Below the pieces are notes generated by a model. The model saw only the letters and a program-made list of their open reading frames with translations, searched no databases and was not told the DNA's origin. Positions 9,832 through 18,011 of a stretch of DNA of 64,000 bases are shown piece after piece. The first letter of the stretch is position 1; each line of letters opens with the position of its first letter. The translations under genes and the position numbers were made by a program. The DNA is from Chitinophagaceae bacterium (GTDB lineage Bacteria > Bacteroidota > Bacteroidia > Chitinophagales > Chitinophagaceae): positions 620,001-684,000 of the forward strand of contig JADJDJ010000003.1 of assembly GCA_016702745.1 (NCBI GenBank), read 5' to 3'.

Positions 9832-10372
9832 GGACAGCTTCTTTATCAGGGTAATTCAGCTTGGTGCTTTTGCGGTTACCGTTGACGATGACGTGAAAAA
9901 TATTCATCTGATCATCGAACATATCATACATGACTGAAGTGGAAATATCCAGACGGGAAAGGGAGGTAATATTGGATACTTCGATATACCCATAAGCCGC
10001 TTCATGATCGTTTTCAAAACCCAGATAGCTGAACTGAACCGGACGGCCATTGGCTTTGATGGACAAATGACTGAAAATATATTTCTTCACCAGGCTGTCC
10101 ATCGCCGCTTTATTGGGCGGATTAATCAGGTCAACCTTGGTTTTGTAATTTTTAGCCAGCACTTTCTCAAAATCATCCGTGAATATCTTACAGCTGATCT
10201 CCAGGGTCTTTTCGGGTGCATTATGTGTAATTTCAGTCACACTTACATGGAAGGGATGCGGCAGGTTAGCCTGATCAGTACCGGGTTCACCAGGATTGGG
10301 CAGATGACCGGACAACAATAAAAACAGCGGGGAAACTGTTAAAAGAAGCCATTTATTTAACCATGCTGCCAT
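9821..10372 (-). CDS. DUF6702 family secreted protein
   Basis: A 183-residue protein with an N-terminal hydrophobic segment (WLLLTVSPLFLLLSG) that looks like a signal peptide or anchor. The mature part starts HPFHVSVTEITHNAPEKTLEISCKIF, the hallmark of DUF6702 proteins found beside M1 peptidases in Bacteroidota. Function unknown. I chose the ATG at 10372 over the GTG two codons upstream. The gene is divergent from the HupE/UreJ gene, with about 110 bases between them that must hold both promoters. Its place next to HupE/UreJ and M1 peptidases suggests a shared, uncharacterised periplasmic task. Confidence 0.72.
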   Translation of the reverse strand: MAAWLNKWLLLTVSPLFLLLSGHLPNPGEPGTDQANLPHPFHVSVTEITHNAPEKTLEISCKIFTDDFEKVLAKNYKTKVDLINPPNKAAMDSLVKKYIFSHLSIKANGRPVQFSYLGFENDHEAAYGYIEVSNITSLSRLDISTSVMYDMFDDQMNIFHVIVNGNRKSTKLNYPDKEAVLSF

Positions 10373-10480
10373 TGACACAATAATTTGCTGATTTACAAAA
10401 GTCTGGATTATTTTGATGCCCCAACCGGCTTTTTGTTGAAAGCGCCGGAGATGGTAAGGACGGTTATTTTAATTGATACG

Positions 10481-11059
10481 ATGCAGGACATAGGATTTTA
10501 TTTCAAATTAGGTTGGGAACATATCATCAGTAAGGATGCATTGGATCACCAGCTCTTTATTGCCGCTTTGATTGCCATTTATCTGATGAAGGACTGGAAA
10601 CAGGTACTGATCCTGGTTACGGCTTTCACTATCGGGCATTCCCTGACCCTGGCATTAAGTGTAATGGATGTGATCCGTTTCAATAGCAAATGGGTGGAAT
10701 TCCTGATCCCATTGACCATTGTAATTACGGCTGTGAGCAACCTGTTTCAGAAAAAATTCACCGCCAAATCAATCCGGATCAATTATTTCCTGGCCCTGTT
10801 TTTCGGTCTGATTCACGGGATGGGCTTTGCCAACAGCATCCGTTTCATGCTGGCATCAGACCAAAGTATTGGCTGGAGCCTGCTTGGCTTCAATATCGGC
10901 CTTGAAGTTGGGCAGATTGTGGTGGTGGCTGTTTTATTAATCCTTGCCGCTATATTTACCGGCCTCTTGAAAGTAAACCGCCGCGAGTGGGTGATTTTTT
11001 TATCCGCCGCAGCATTCGGTCTGAGTTTTAAAATGGTATTGGACCGTTTCCCTTTTTGA
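10481..11059 (+). CDS. HupE/UreJ family membrane protein
   Basis: 192-residue integral membrane protein with about six to seven hydrophobic segments. The signature is the pattern HxxxxxDH early (EHIISKDALDHQLFI), the FTIGHSLTLALS segment and FGLIHGMGFA. These histidine/acid motifs are those of HupE/UreJ proteins, some of which transport nickel or cobalt for hydrogenase or urease. No such enzyme lies in this window, so metal transport is unproven. The start at MQDIGFYFKLGWEHI (10481) matches the usual family N-terminus; longer in-frame starts exist. The M1 peptidase gene follows after 29 bases, probably in one transcript. Confidence 0.78.
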   Translation: MQDIGFYFKLGWEHIISKDALDHQLFIAALIAIYLMKDWKQVLILVTAFTIGHSLTLALSVMDVIRFNSKWVEFLIPLTIVITAVSNLFQKKFTAKSIRINYFLALFFGLIHGMGFANSIRFMLASDQSIGWSLLGFNIGLEVGQIVVVAVLLILAAIFTGLLKVNRREWVIFLSAAAFGLSFKMVLDRFPF

Positions 11060-11088
11060 TGAATTTTAAACACAATAAATCGAAAGCC

Positions 11089-13476
11089 ATGAAAAGGATC
11101 ATTGCGATGAGCGGAATCCTGTTAGTTGTATCGGCTGCCGGACAGGCACAGATACAGAATAACAGCAATTCCAATCATGCCAACAAATTTGAACAATTGG
11201 GTACCGTATTACCCACTCCCAATGAGCAGCGTACTGCCAGCGGTGCCCCCGGTACCAAGTACTGGCAGCAAAGGGTGGATTATGATATCAAATGTGAACT
11301 CGATGAAACCGGAAACAAACTCACCGGTTCCGAAACCATCACTTATTTCAACAATTCACCGGATGTACTGACCTACTTCTGGATGCAGCTCGACGAAAAC
11401 CAGCACAGCACCACGAAGAACGCAGGATATGAAAGTTCCAACCGGATGCCTACCCAGCAGGCCACCGATAAATTCCTGGATCGCTTTGAAGAAAAGAGAT
11501 CAGATAATGGCTACGGAGTGAATATCACCAAACTCACAGATGCCGCAGGCAAACCGCTTAACTACACCATCAACAAAACGATGATGAAGGTGGACCTGCC
11601 GGTACCATTAAAGCCTGGTCAGAAATTTGTCTTTAAGGTTGACTGGAATTATAAAATTGTGAACCGCGGTGATTTCATGCGCTTTGGCGGTGCCCGTGGC
11701 GGGTATGAGCATTTCATGGAAGATGGCAATAATAACTATACCATGACGCAGTGGTATCCCCGTCTTTGCCGCTACAGCGATGACCAGGGCTGGCAGAACC
11801 ACCAGTTCACCGGAACCGGTGAGTTCACACTTTGCTTTGGTAATTTCAAAGTGGCCATGACCGTTCCGGCCGACCATATTGTAGGTGCTACCGGTGAATG
11901 CCAAAACTATGCGCAAACACTCAATGCCACCCAAATGGCCCGCTGGCAGAAAGCACAAACAGCTAAAGAACCCCTGCAGATTGTAACCATGGAGGAAGCA
12001 TTAAATGCCTCCAAAAAAACAAGTAACCCCTCCAAAAAAACATGGGTATATAAAGCGGATAATGTGCGGGACTTTGCCTGGACCAGTTCCCGTCGTTTTG
12101 TATGGGATGCGATGCCGGCCTTTATCGAAGGGAAAAAAGCCATGGCCATGAGTTATTATGCCAAAGAAGCTTATCCGATTTACAGCAAGTTCTCGACAAA
12201 AGCAGTAGCACATACCCTGCGTACTTACTCAAAATTTTCTATCCCCTACCCTTACCCGGTTGCCATTAGTGTGGAAGGTAACCAGGGAATGGAATACCCG
12301 ATGATCTCTTTCAATCCCGGTCGTGCTGAAAAAGACGGCAGCTATTCCGAAGGCGCCAAGAATGCAGCGATCCTGGTGATCATCCATGAAGTAGGACATA
12401 CTTTCTTTCCCATGATTGTAAACAGTGATGAACGCCAGTGGACCTGGATGGATGAGGGACTGAATTCTTATCTGCAATATCTGTCACAGGAACTTTGGGA
12501 TAATAAATTCCCATCTGATGGTGGCCCGCCCTTCCAGATCACAGATTATATGAAACTGCCCAAAGATCAGCTGGAGCCCATCATGACCAATTCCGAAAAC
12601 ATCAACAATTTTGGAGCTAATGCTTACGACAAAGTCGCTGCCGGATTAAACATCCTGCGCGAAACCATTGTGGGCCGTGAACTTTTTGATAATGCGTTCA
12701 GGGAATACTCCCGTCGCTGGGCTTTTAAATCCCCTACCCCGGCTGATTTCTTCCGCAGTATTGAAGATGCAACCGGAGAAGATCTCGACTGGTTCTGGAG
12801 AGGATGGTTCTATGGAACAGATGCCTGTGATATTTCAATTGACTCCGTAAAACATGCTGTACCCGATGTAACAGCAGTGCCGGCACTTACCAAAGACAGC
12901 ACCGTCTATCGTCCGCTGGCCAGGCCTTCCGTCAATGATTTCGAAGACCTTTCCAAAATCAGAAACAAACAGGATAAAAGCATCGTGTTTGAAACAGATA
13001 AGGATACATCCCTCCGCGATTTCTACTGGAAATATGACAGAGACCTGGAAAAGTATGACAGCACGAAGTATCCTGTAACGATGCGCCCGCAGACAGAGGC
13101 CCTGGATGATAATGGCCGTTCAAAATATGCCGGCAAACACCTGTATGAACTGTACTTCACTAATAAAGGCGGTCTGGTTATGCCGATCATCATCGAATGG
13201 ACTTATAAAGACGGGACCAAAGAAATCGAACGAATCCCTGCACAGGTTTGGCGGAAGAATGAAAAGAATGTGGTGAAGACCTTTATGAAAGATAAAGAAG
13301 TAGCCTCTGTTAAACTGGATCCTTATAAAGAAACGGCCGATGTGGATGAAAGCAATAATACTGCCGGCACTATTAAAGAACCCAGCAAGTTCAAACTCTT
13401 TAAGCAAAAACAAAATGTGCCGCCTGCACCCGGTATCAACCCGATGCAAAAAGCCATGGAGAAAAAAGGATTCTGA
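11089..13476 (+). CDS. M1 family metallopeptidase (first of a tandem pair)
   Basis: 795-residue zinc aminopeptidase-like protein with a signal peptide (MKRIIAMSGILLVVSAAGQAQ), so exported. An N-terminal beta domain is followed by the M1 catalytic core with the zinc signature HEVGH and the third ligand Glu in WMDEGLNSY, spaced as in HEXXH-x18-E. The usual GAMEN exopeptidase motif is present only as a variant near GNQGMEYPM. A C-terminal region of about 200 residues has family-specific blocks (NKGGLVMPIIIEW). Substrates are probably extracellular peptides. The start at 11089 gives the signal peptide directly; a strong terminator follows the stop. Confidence 0.87.
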   Translation: MKRIIAMSGILLVVSAAGQAQIQNNSNSNHANKFEQLGTVLPTPNEQRTASGAPGTKYWQQRVDYDIKCELDETGNKLTGSETITYFNNSPDVLTYFWMQLDENQHSTTKNAGYESSNRMPTQQATDKFLDRFEEKRSDNGYGVNITKLTDAAGKPLNYTINKTMMKVDLPVPLKPGQKFVFKVDWNYKIVNRGDFMRFGGARGGYEHFMEDGNNNYTMTQWYPRLCRYSDDQGWQNHQFTGTGEFTLCFGNFKVAMTVPADHIVGATGECQNYAQTLNATQMARWQKAQTAKEPLQIVTMEEALNASKKTSNPSKKTWVYKADNVRDFAWTSSRRFVWDAMPAFIEGKKAMAMSYYAKEAYPIYSKFSTKAVAHTLRTYSKFSIPYPYPVAISVEGNQGMEYPMISFNPGRAEKDGSYSEGAKNAAILVIIHEVGHTFFPMIVNSDERQWTWMDEGLNSYLQYLSQELWDNKFPSDGGPPFQITDYMKLPKDQLEPIMTNSENINNFGANAYDKVAAGLNILRETIVGRELFDNAFREYSRRWAFKSPTPADFFRSIEDATGEDLDWFWRGWFYGTDACDISIDSVKHAVPDVTAVPALTKDSTVYRPLARPSVNDFEDLSKIRNKQDKSIVFETDKDTSLRDFYWKYDRDLEKYDSTKYPVTMRPQTEALDDNGRSKYAGKHLYELYFTNKGGLVMPIIIEWTYKDGTKEIERIPAQVWRKNEKNVVKTFMKDKEVASVKLDPYKETADVDESNNTAGTIKEPSKFKLFKQKQNVPPAPGINPMQKAMEKKGF

Positions 13477-13508
13477 TCAAACTATAATACCGTTTGCGCA
13501 ATAGCTTT

Positions 13509-13536
13509 AAGCCGCTCATACAAGAGCGGCTTTTAT
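13509..13536 (+). terminator. Rho-independent terminator after the first M1 gene
   Basis: Nine-base perfect stem AAGCCGCTC (13509-13517) / GAGCGGCTT (13524-13532) with a 6-nt loop and a following T-rich tail. Confidence 0.85.
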
Positions 13537-13602
13537 TTTGTGCTGATTCGTTTAGATTTGGTAGCTTTCAATCCATCATCACACATTAAAATAATATATA
13601 AG

Positions 13603-15987
13603 ATGAAAAGACTTGCTTTCCTGCTTTCTTCCATGGGTATCATGTTCCTGGCTGCAGGACAGAATACCCAAAACAACCCCGGCAGTAATCATGGCAACAA
13701 ATTTGAACAAATGGGAAATATATTTCCCACGCCGAATGAATACCGGTTGGCCAGTGGTGCACCTGGTCCCAAATACTGGCAGCAACGTTGTGATTATGAT
13801 ATCAAGTGCGAACTGGATGAAAAGAATCAGATATTGAACGGCAGTGAAACCCTGACCTATTTTAATAACTCCCCCAATGAACTGACCTTTCTCTGGCTCC
13901 AGCTGGACGAAAATCAGCACAGCAGTGTGAACAATGCCAACTACCAGACGAGCAATACCATGTCCAGGAATCTGAGTCCTCAGCAGATCGAAAGGGCGCA
14001 GGAAAATAAAAGTGATAACGGATATGGATTTAATATCCTCAAACTCACTGATGCCGCTGGCAAGCCATTAAAATATACCATCAACAAAACCATGATGCGG
14101 GTGGAACTGCCTGCCCCTTTGAAAGCAGGACAGCGTTTTGTATTCAAACTGGATTGGAAATATAAAATTGCAGACCGTATGAGCCGTGGCGGCCGTGGTG
14201 GTTTTGAATATTTCCCGGAAGACGGGAATCATATCTTCACCATGACCCAATGGTATCCCCGCCTCTGTGTGTACAGTGATTTCAAAGGCTGGCAGACAGG
14301 ACAGTTTACCGGACGCGGTGAGTTTGCGCTCACCTTTGGCAATTTCAAAGTAGCCATGACGGTTCCGGCTGACCATGTGATCATGAGTACCGGTGAAGGC
14401 CAAAACTATCAGGCTGTTTTAACTCCTGCACAACTGGCCCGCTGGAACAAGGCCCAGCAATCTTCAGAACCTGTAGAAGTGGTTACACTTGAAGAAGCAA
14501 AAGCCGCAGAAAAACAAAAAAGCGACAAAAAGAAAACCTGGATATTCAAAGCAGATAATGTACGTGATTTTGCCTGGGGTTCCAGCCGCAAATTCATCTG
14601 GGATGCATTGGCCGTGAAAGTAGAAGGCAAAAGAGTAATGTGTATGAGTGGTTATGGCAAAGAAGCCTATGGTCTTTACCGCAAGTATTCATCCAAAGTG
14701 GTAGCCCATACCATCAAGACTTATTCCAAATTCACGATTCCCTATCCTTATCCGGTGGCTCAGAGTATTGAAGCGGCCAACGGAATGGAATACCCGATGA
14801 TCTGTTTCAATTTCGGCCGTACGGAAAAAGACGGTACATATAGTGAAGGCACCAAGAACGGAATGATCGGTGTGGTAATCCATGAAGTAGGACATAATTT
14901 CTTTCCCATGATCATCAATAGTGATGAACGCCAGTGGAGCTGGATGGATGAAGGACTGAATACATTTGTGGAATACCTGACCGAAGAACTCTGGGATAAT
15001 AAATTCCCCAGCCGTCGTGGCCCTGCTGCTTTCATCACCGATTACATGAAACTGCCGAAAGACCAACTGGAACCCATCATGAGTAACAGTGAAAATATTG
15101 TACAGTTTGGGCCGAATGCTTATTCCAAACCGGCCACTGGTTTGAATATCTTAAGAGAAACCATCATGGGTCGTGAACTCTTCGACTATGCGTTCAAAGA
15201 ATATGCTAGACGCTGGGCCTTCAAACATCCCGAACCGGCAGATTTCTTCCGCACGCTGGAAGATGCAAGTGGTGAAGATCTGGATTGGTTCTGGAGAGGA
15301 TGGTTCTATAGCACAGAAGTGTGTGATATTTCACTGGATACGGTGAAGTATGCGCGTCCGGATCTGGATGCGGTTGCACAAGCCACCAAAGAAACAACGA
15401 TCAGAAGAGAAGCGGATAAACCCCAGGTACCCAGCTTCGATGATATTTCCAAAATCCGCAACAGGGATGACAAGAATATTGTTTTTGAAACCGACCGCGA
15501 TACCAGCATGCGTGATTTTTACTGGCGTTATGCAAGGGGCTTCGAAGCTTATGACACCAGCAAACTCACGGTGACCATTCCCGGTAGTCAACCGGAGGCC
15601 CTGACCCCTGAAGAGCGGGCAAAATATGGTGATAAGCATATGTATGAACTGACCTTTAGCAATAAGGGCGGTCTGGTAATGCCCATCATCATTGAATGGA
15701 ATTATAAAGATGGTACCAAAGAAATTGAAAGGATCCCTGCGCAGGTCTGGAGATTGAATGAAGGAAAAGTGGTGAAAAGTTTTATCAAAGACAAAGAAGT
15801 GGCTTCTGTAAAACTGGATCCTTACCGCGAAACAGCAGATATCAATACCAGCAATAATGGCTGGAATACCATTGGCGAGCCTTCCAAATTCACAATGTTT
15901 AAACAGGGCCAGGGCGGTGGTCGCAGAACCGGTGGCGGACAGGCTGGAAACCCGATGCAGCGGGCGCAGGATAAGAAAGGATTCTAA
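13603..15987 (+). CDS. M1 family metallopeptidase (second of a tandem pair)
   Basis: 794-residue exported paralogue of the preceding gene. Signal peptide MKRLAFLLSSMGIMFLAAGQ; zinc site HEVGHNFFPMI with the distal Glu in WMDEGLNTF. It aligns with the first copy along its whole length, including YWQQRxDYDIKCELDE, MTQWYPRLC and NPMQxAxxKKGF at the C-terminus. The C-terminal linker before that end is richer in glycine and arginine (GGGRRTGGGQ). A separate terminator between the two copies suggests independent transcription. Start chosen at the ATG that opens the signal peptide. Confidence 0.87.
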   Translation: MKRLAFLLSSMGIMFLAAGQNTQNNPGSNHGNKFEQMGNIFPTPNEYRLASGAPGPKYWQQRCDYDIKCELDEKNQILNGSETLTYFNNSPNELTFLWLQLDENQHSSVNNANYQTSNTMSRNLSPQQIERAQENKSDNGYGFNILKLTDAAGKPLKYTINKTMMRVELPAPLKAGQRFVFKLDWKYKIADRMSRGGRGGFEYFPEDGNHIFTMTQWYPRLCVYSDFKGWQTGQFTGRGEFALTFGNFKVAMTVPADHVIMSTGEGQNYQAVLTPAQLARWNKAQQSSEPVEVVTLEEAKAAEKQKSDKKKTWIFKADNVRDFAWGSSRKFIWDALAVKVEGKRVMCMSGYGKEAYGLYRKYSSKVVAHTIKTYSKFTIPYPYPVAQSIEAANGMEYPMICFNFGRTEKDGTYSEGTKNGMIGVVIHEVGHNFFPMIINSDERQWSWMDEGLNTFVEYLTEELWDNKFPSRRGPAAFITDYMKLPKDQLEPIMSNSENIVQFGPNAYSKPATGLNILRETIMGRELFDYAFKEYARRWAFKHPEPADFFRTLEDASGEDLDWFWRGWFYSTEVCDISLDTVKYARPDLDAVAQATKETTIRREADKPQVPSFDDISKIRNRDDKNIVFETDRDTSMRDFYWRYARGFEAYDTSKLTVTIPGSQPEALTPEERAKYGDKHMYELTFSNKGGLVMPIIIEWNYKDGTKEIERIPAQVWRLNEGKVVKSFIKDKEVASVKLDPYRETADINTSNNGWNTIGEPSKFTMFKQGQGGGRRTGGGQAGNPMQRAQDKKGF

Positions 15988-15989
15988 GA

Positions 15990-16045
15990 AGGCGAGTGGC
16001 GAGTGGGGTTTGGCGAGTGGGGCTTGGCGAGTGGGGTTTGGGGTA
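15990..16045. repeat. GGCGAGTGG array
   Basis: Repeats of GGCGAGTGGGGTTT-like units starting about three bases after the second M1 stop codon. The complement resembles the CCCCACTAGCCACTC units of the large repeat at 63378-63870. Confidence 0.6.
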
Positions 16046-16120
16046 GTTGTCAATTCATCATTTTTAAATCATTTGTTCGTCTGTTCTTATTTCGGGCGAT
16101 TGGCTGGTGGGAAACCCCAT

Positions 16121-16147
16121 TGTCATCCTGAGCTTGTCGAAGGATGA
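16121..16147. repeat. Palindromic intergenic repeat (TCATCCTGAG...TCGAAGGATGA type)
   Basis: TCATCCT and AGGATGA form an inverted pair around GAGCTTGTCGA. This is a widespread environmental-genome intergenic repeat. Single copy in this window. Confidence 0.5.
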
Positions 16148-16190
16148 GCCAGAGGAAGGATACATCAGCATACAGATGATCTTAACATAA

Positions 16191-16227
16191 AAAGCGGCGG
16201 TTCCTGCAACGGAGTCGCCGCTTTTTT
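16191..16227 (+). terminator. Hairpin terminator abutting the esterase promoter
   Basis: Stem AAAGCGGCG (16191-16199) / CGCCGCTTT (16216-16224) followed by a T run. A TATCTTTA box (16227-16234) overlaps its tail. Confidence 0.7.
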
Positions 16228-16234
16228 ATCTTTA
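16227..16234 (+). promoter_or_regulatory. Candidate -7 box of the esterase gene
   Basis: TATCTTTA differs from TAnnTTTG only at the last base and ends four bases before the ATG at 16239; a leaderless start is likely if functional. Confidence 0.3.
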
Positions 16235-16238
16235 AGGC

Positions 16239-17069
16239 ATGAGAATAATATCCTTTTTCCTTTTTGCACTTTTCCTGCAAGGGTCAGCACAGGCTGCGAT
16301 TGTGGATACCGTTTCGATACCCAGCAAGGCCATGGGCAAAACCTATAAATGTGTTGTCATCATGCCCGATAACTATGCGAAGGATAATGACAAGAGTAAA
16401 CGCTATCCCGTGGTGTACCTCCTGCATGGATATGGTGGCTGGTACAGCAATTATATAACCCGGCTCCCGGATATTATCAAATACGCGGATCAATACCAGT
16501 TCATCATCGTTACCCCTGAAGGCAAGGACAGCTGGTACCTGGATAGTCCGGTAGATGATTCCATGAAATTTGAAACCTATGTCGGTACTGAAATCCCCGC
16601 CTGGATTGATACCCATTATACCACTATCAGCGACAGAAAAGGCAGGGCGATTACCGGACTGAGTATGGGCGGACATGGCGGTTTATATCTGGGCTGGCGG
16701 CATGCCGATCTTTTTGGTGCCTGTGGCAGCATGAGTGGCGGTGTTGACCTGCGTCCCTTTCCGAAGAACTGGCAACTGATGAAAAGACTGGGTGACACAT
16801 TAAGTAAAGCCGAAAACTGGGAGAAATATTCTGTATTAAATGTGATTGAAGAAAAACCCAGGGATTCCCTGGCCATCATCATTGATTGCGGCACGGAAGA
16901 TTTTTTCTATGATGTCAATAACCGGCTGCATGCCAAGATGGAGAAACTAAAAATCCCGCACGACTATATCACCCGCCCCGGCGCCCATAACTGGGATTAC
17001 TGGAGAAATGCCTTGCAGTACCAGTTTTTGTTTTTTAGCAATTATTTCAATAGAGGGAAAGGAAAGTAA
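16239..17069 (+). CDS. Secreted alpha/beta-hydrolase esterase (esterase D / feruloyl-esterase-like family)
   Basis: 276-residue exported serine hydrolase of the PF00756-type esterase family. A signal peptide (MRIISFFLFALFLQGSAQA) is followed by the oxyanion region YLLHGYGGWYSNY, the nucleophile elbow GLSMGG (Ser within GxSxG), an acid in IIDCGTEDFF, and the catalytic His in PGAHNWDYW near the C-terminus. Length is usual for the family. Natural substrates could be acyl or feruloyl esters or S-formylglutathione-like compounds; the sequence does not decide. A stem GGTTTTAA / TTAAAACC at 17097-17121 lies downstream and may end the transcript. Confidence 0.83.
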   Translation: MRIISFFLFALFLQGSAQAAIVDTVSIPSKAMGKTYKCVVIMPDNYAKDNDKSKRYPVVYLLHGYGGWYSNYITRLPDIIKYADQYQFIIVTPEGKDSWYLDSPVDDSMKFETYVGTEIPAWIDTHYTTISDRKGRAITGLSMGGHGGLYLGWRHADLFGACGSMSGGVDLRPFPKNWQLMKRLGDTLSKAENWEKYSVLNVIEEKPRDSLAIIIDCGTEDFFYDVNNRLHAKMEKLKIPHDYITRPGAHNWDYWRNALQYQFLFFSNYFNRGKGK

Positions 17070-17160
17070 GAAGTAGTTATTAGTTAAACGCTATTGGGTT
17101 TTAAAATTGATACTTAAAACCAGAACTCAAAAGGTAATTGTAATTTTCAACTTTCAATTT

Positions 17161-17859
17161 TCAATTCCCGGTATTCCCATCCCTTACTTTATGCTTCTTC
17201 TTATTATTCTTCTCATAGTCAAGAATGACCTGGGGTTTTTGGGCGGTCTTATTTGTTGAGGTATCAGATTTGGCTTTTGCCCGGTTCAGATCGATGGGCC
17301 GTAGTTCGTCATCCGAAACCATACTCCCATCATCGGTTTGTAATTTGTTCATCACATAATACTCGGTGGCTTCCGCCCTGCCTTCACGTGGATCAAAATA
17401 AACCCACTTCCCATGCTTCATCGCCACACCTTCGTTCTTCACCACCACATCCCCGATTTTGAGGGTGGGATCTATCAGGTCATATAAGGCAACAGTATCA
17501 TAGGCATTGGCCGGATCCATGGCTCTCCAGCTTTCTTCCCTTAAAAGGCCTCCATTATAGGTATAGTATTGTTGTCTGCCATTCAGCTTACCCCAGCGGT
17601 AATTTTCCTGGGCAATCTTCACCCCTTCCAGGGAAAACTTTTTCCATTCTCCGTCCTTCATATCATCGAGGTAAAAACCTTCTTCCTCATAGCCCCTTTC
17701 GCCCCGCAAATCAGGCACTTTAACGGACCAGGGCCCCTGTTTCCGGCCCTTCATATCCACCCGGTTCAGGGTATCACCTTTTACACTGATGATATAATCC
17801 TTCCACTGGGCCTGACCGCTCAGGGAAAACAGGAGCAGTAATACAATGAATAATCGCAT
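17161..17859 (-). CDS. Secreted MORN-repeat-like protein
   Basis: 232-residue exported protein (signal peptide MRLFIVLLLLFSLSGQAQ). The middle has three to four MORN-like elements with the G-x-W or G-x2-Y pattern: KQGPWSV, KDGEWKKF, LNGRQQYYTYNGG and KHGKWVYFD. The C-terminal 50 residues are charged and low in complexity. Such proteins are common in Bacteroidota, often labelled YwqK-like, with unknown function. The stop codon TGA merges directly into a TTGAAAATTGAAAG-type repeat array, so the present C-terminus may have been set by repeat spread. Convergent with the esterase gene. Confidence 0.65.
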   Translation of the reverse strand: MRLFIVLLLLFSLSGQAQWKDYIISVKGDTLNRVDMKGRKQGPWSVKVPDLRGERGYEEEGFYLDDMKDGEWKKFSLEGVKIAQENYRWGKLNGRQQYYTYNGGLLREESWRAMDPANAYDTVALYDLIDPTLKIGDVVVKNEGVAMKHGKWVYFDPREGRAEATEYYVMNKLQTDDGSMVSDDELRPIDLNRAKAKSDTSTNKTAQKPQVILDYEKNNKKKHKVRDGNTGN

Positions 17860-17916
17860 AGTTTAGTAAGTTTGATAAAACGGCTCAATATTCAAAAATC
17901 TCAATATCTTAATACC

Positions 17917-17950
17917 CCCGCCTTCGCTAAGGTTATGGCGCTATGGCGGG
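17917..17950. repeat. Palindromic CCCGCC...GGCGGG intergenic repeat
   Basis: Inverted pair CCCGCC / GGCGGG around TTCGCTAAGG and GCGCTATG. A related palindrome with the arms' inner part swapped lies at 45665-45696. Confidence 0.5.
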
Positions 17951-18011
17951 CTTAGCAAAACCCAATCACTTTTCTCAATCCCAAATTTACTAACGAAAAA
18001 CAACTGCTTTT

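Noticed and set aside
15331..16053. 240-codon frame antisense to the second M1 gene
   Set aside because: Overlaps well-supported coding sequence and runs into repeat DNA.
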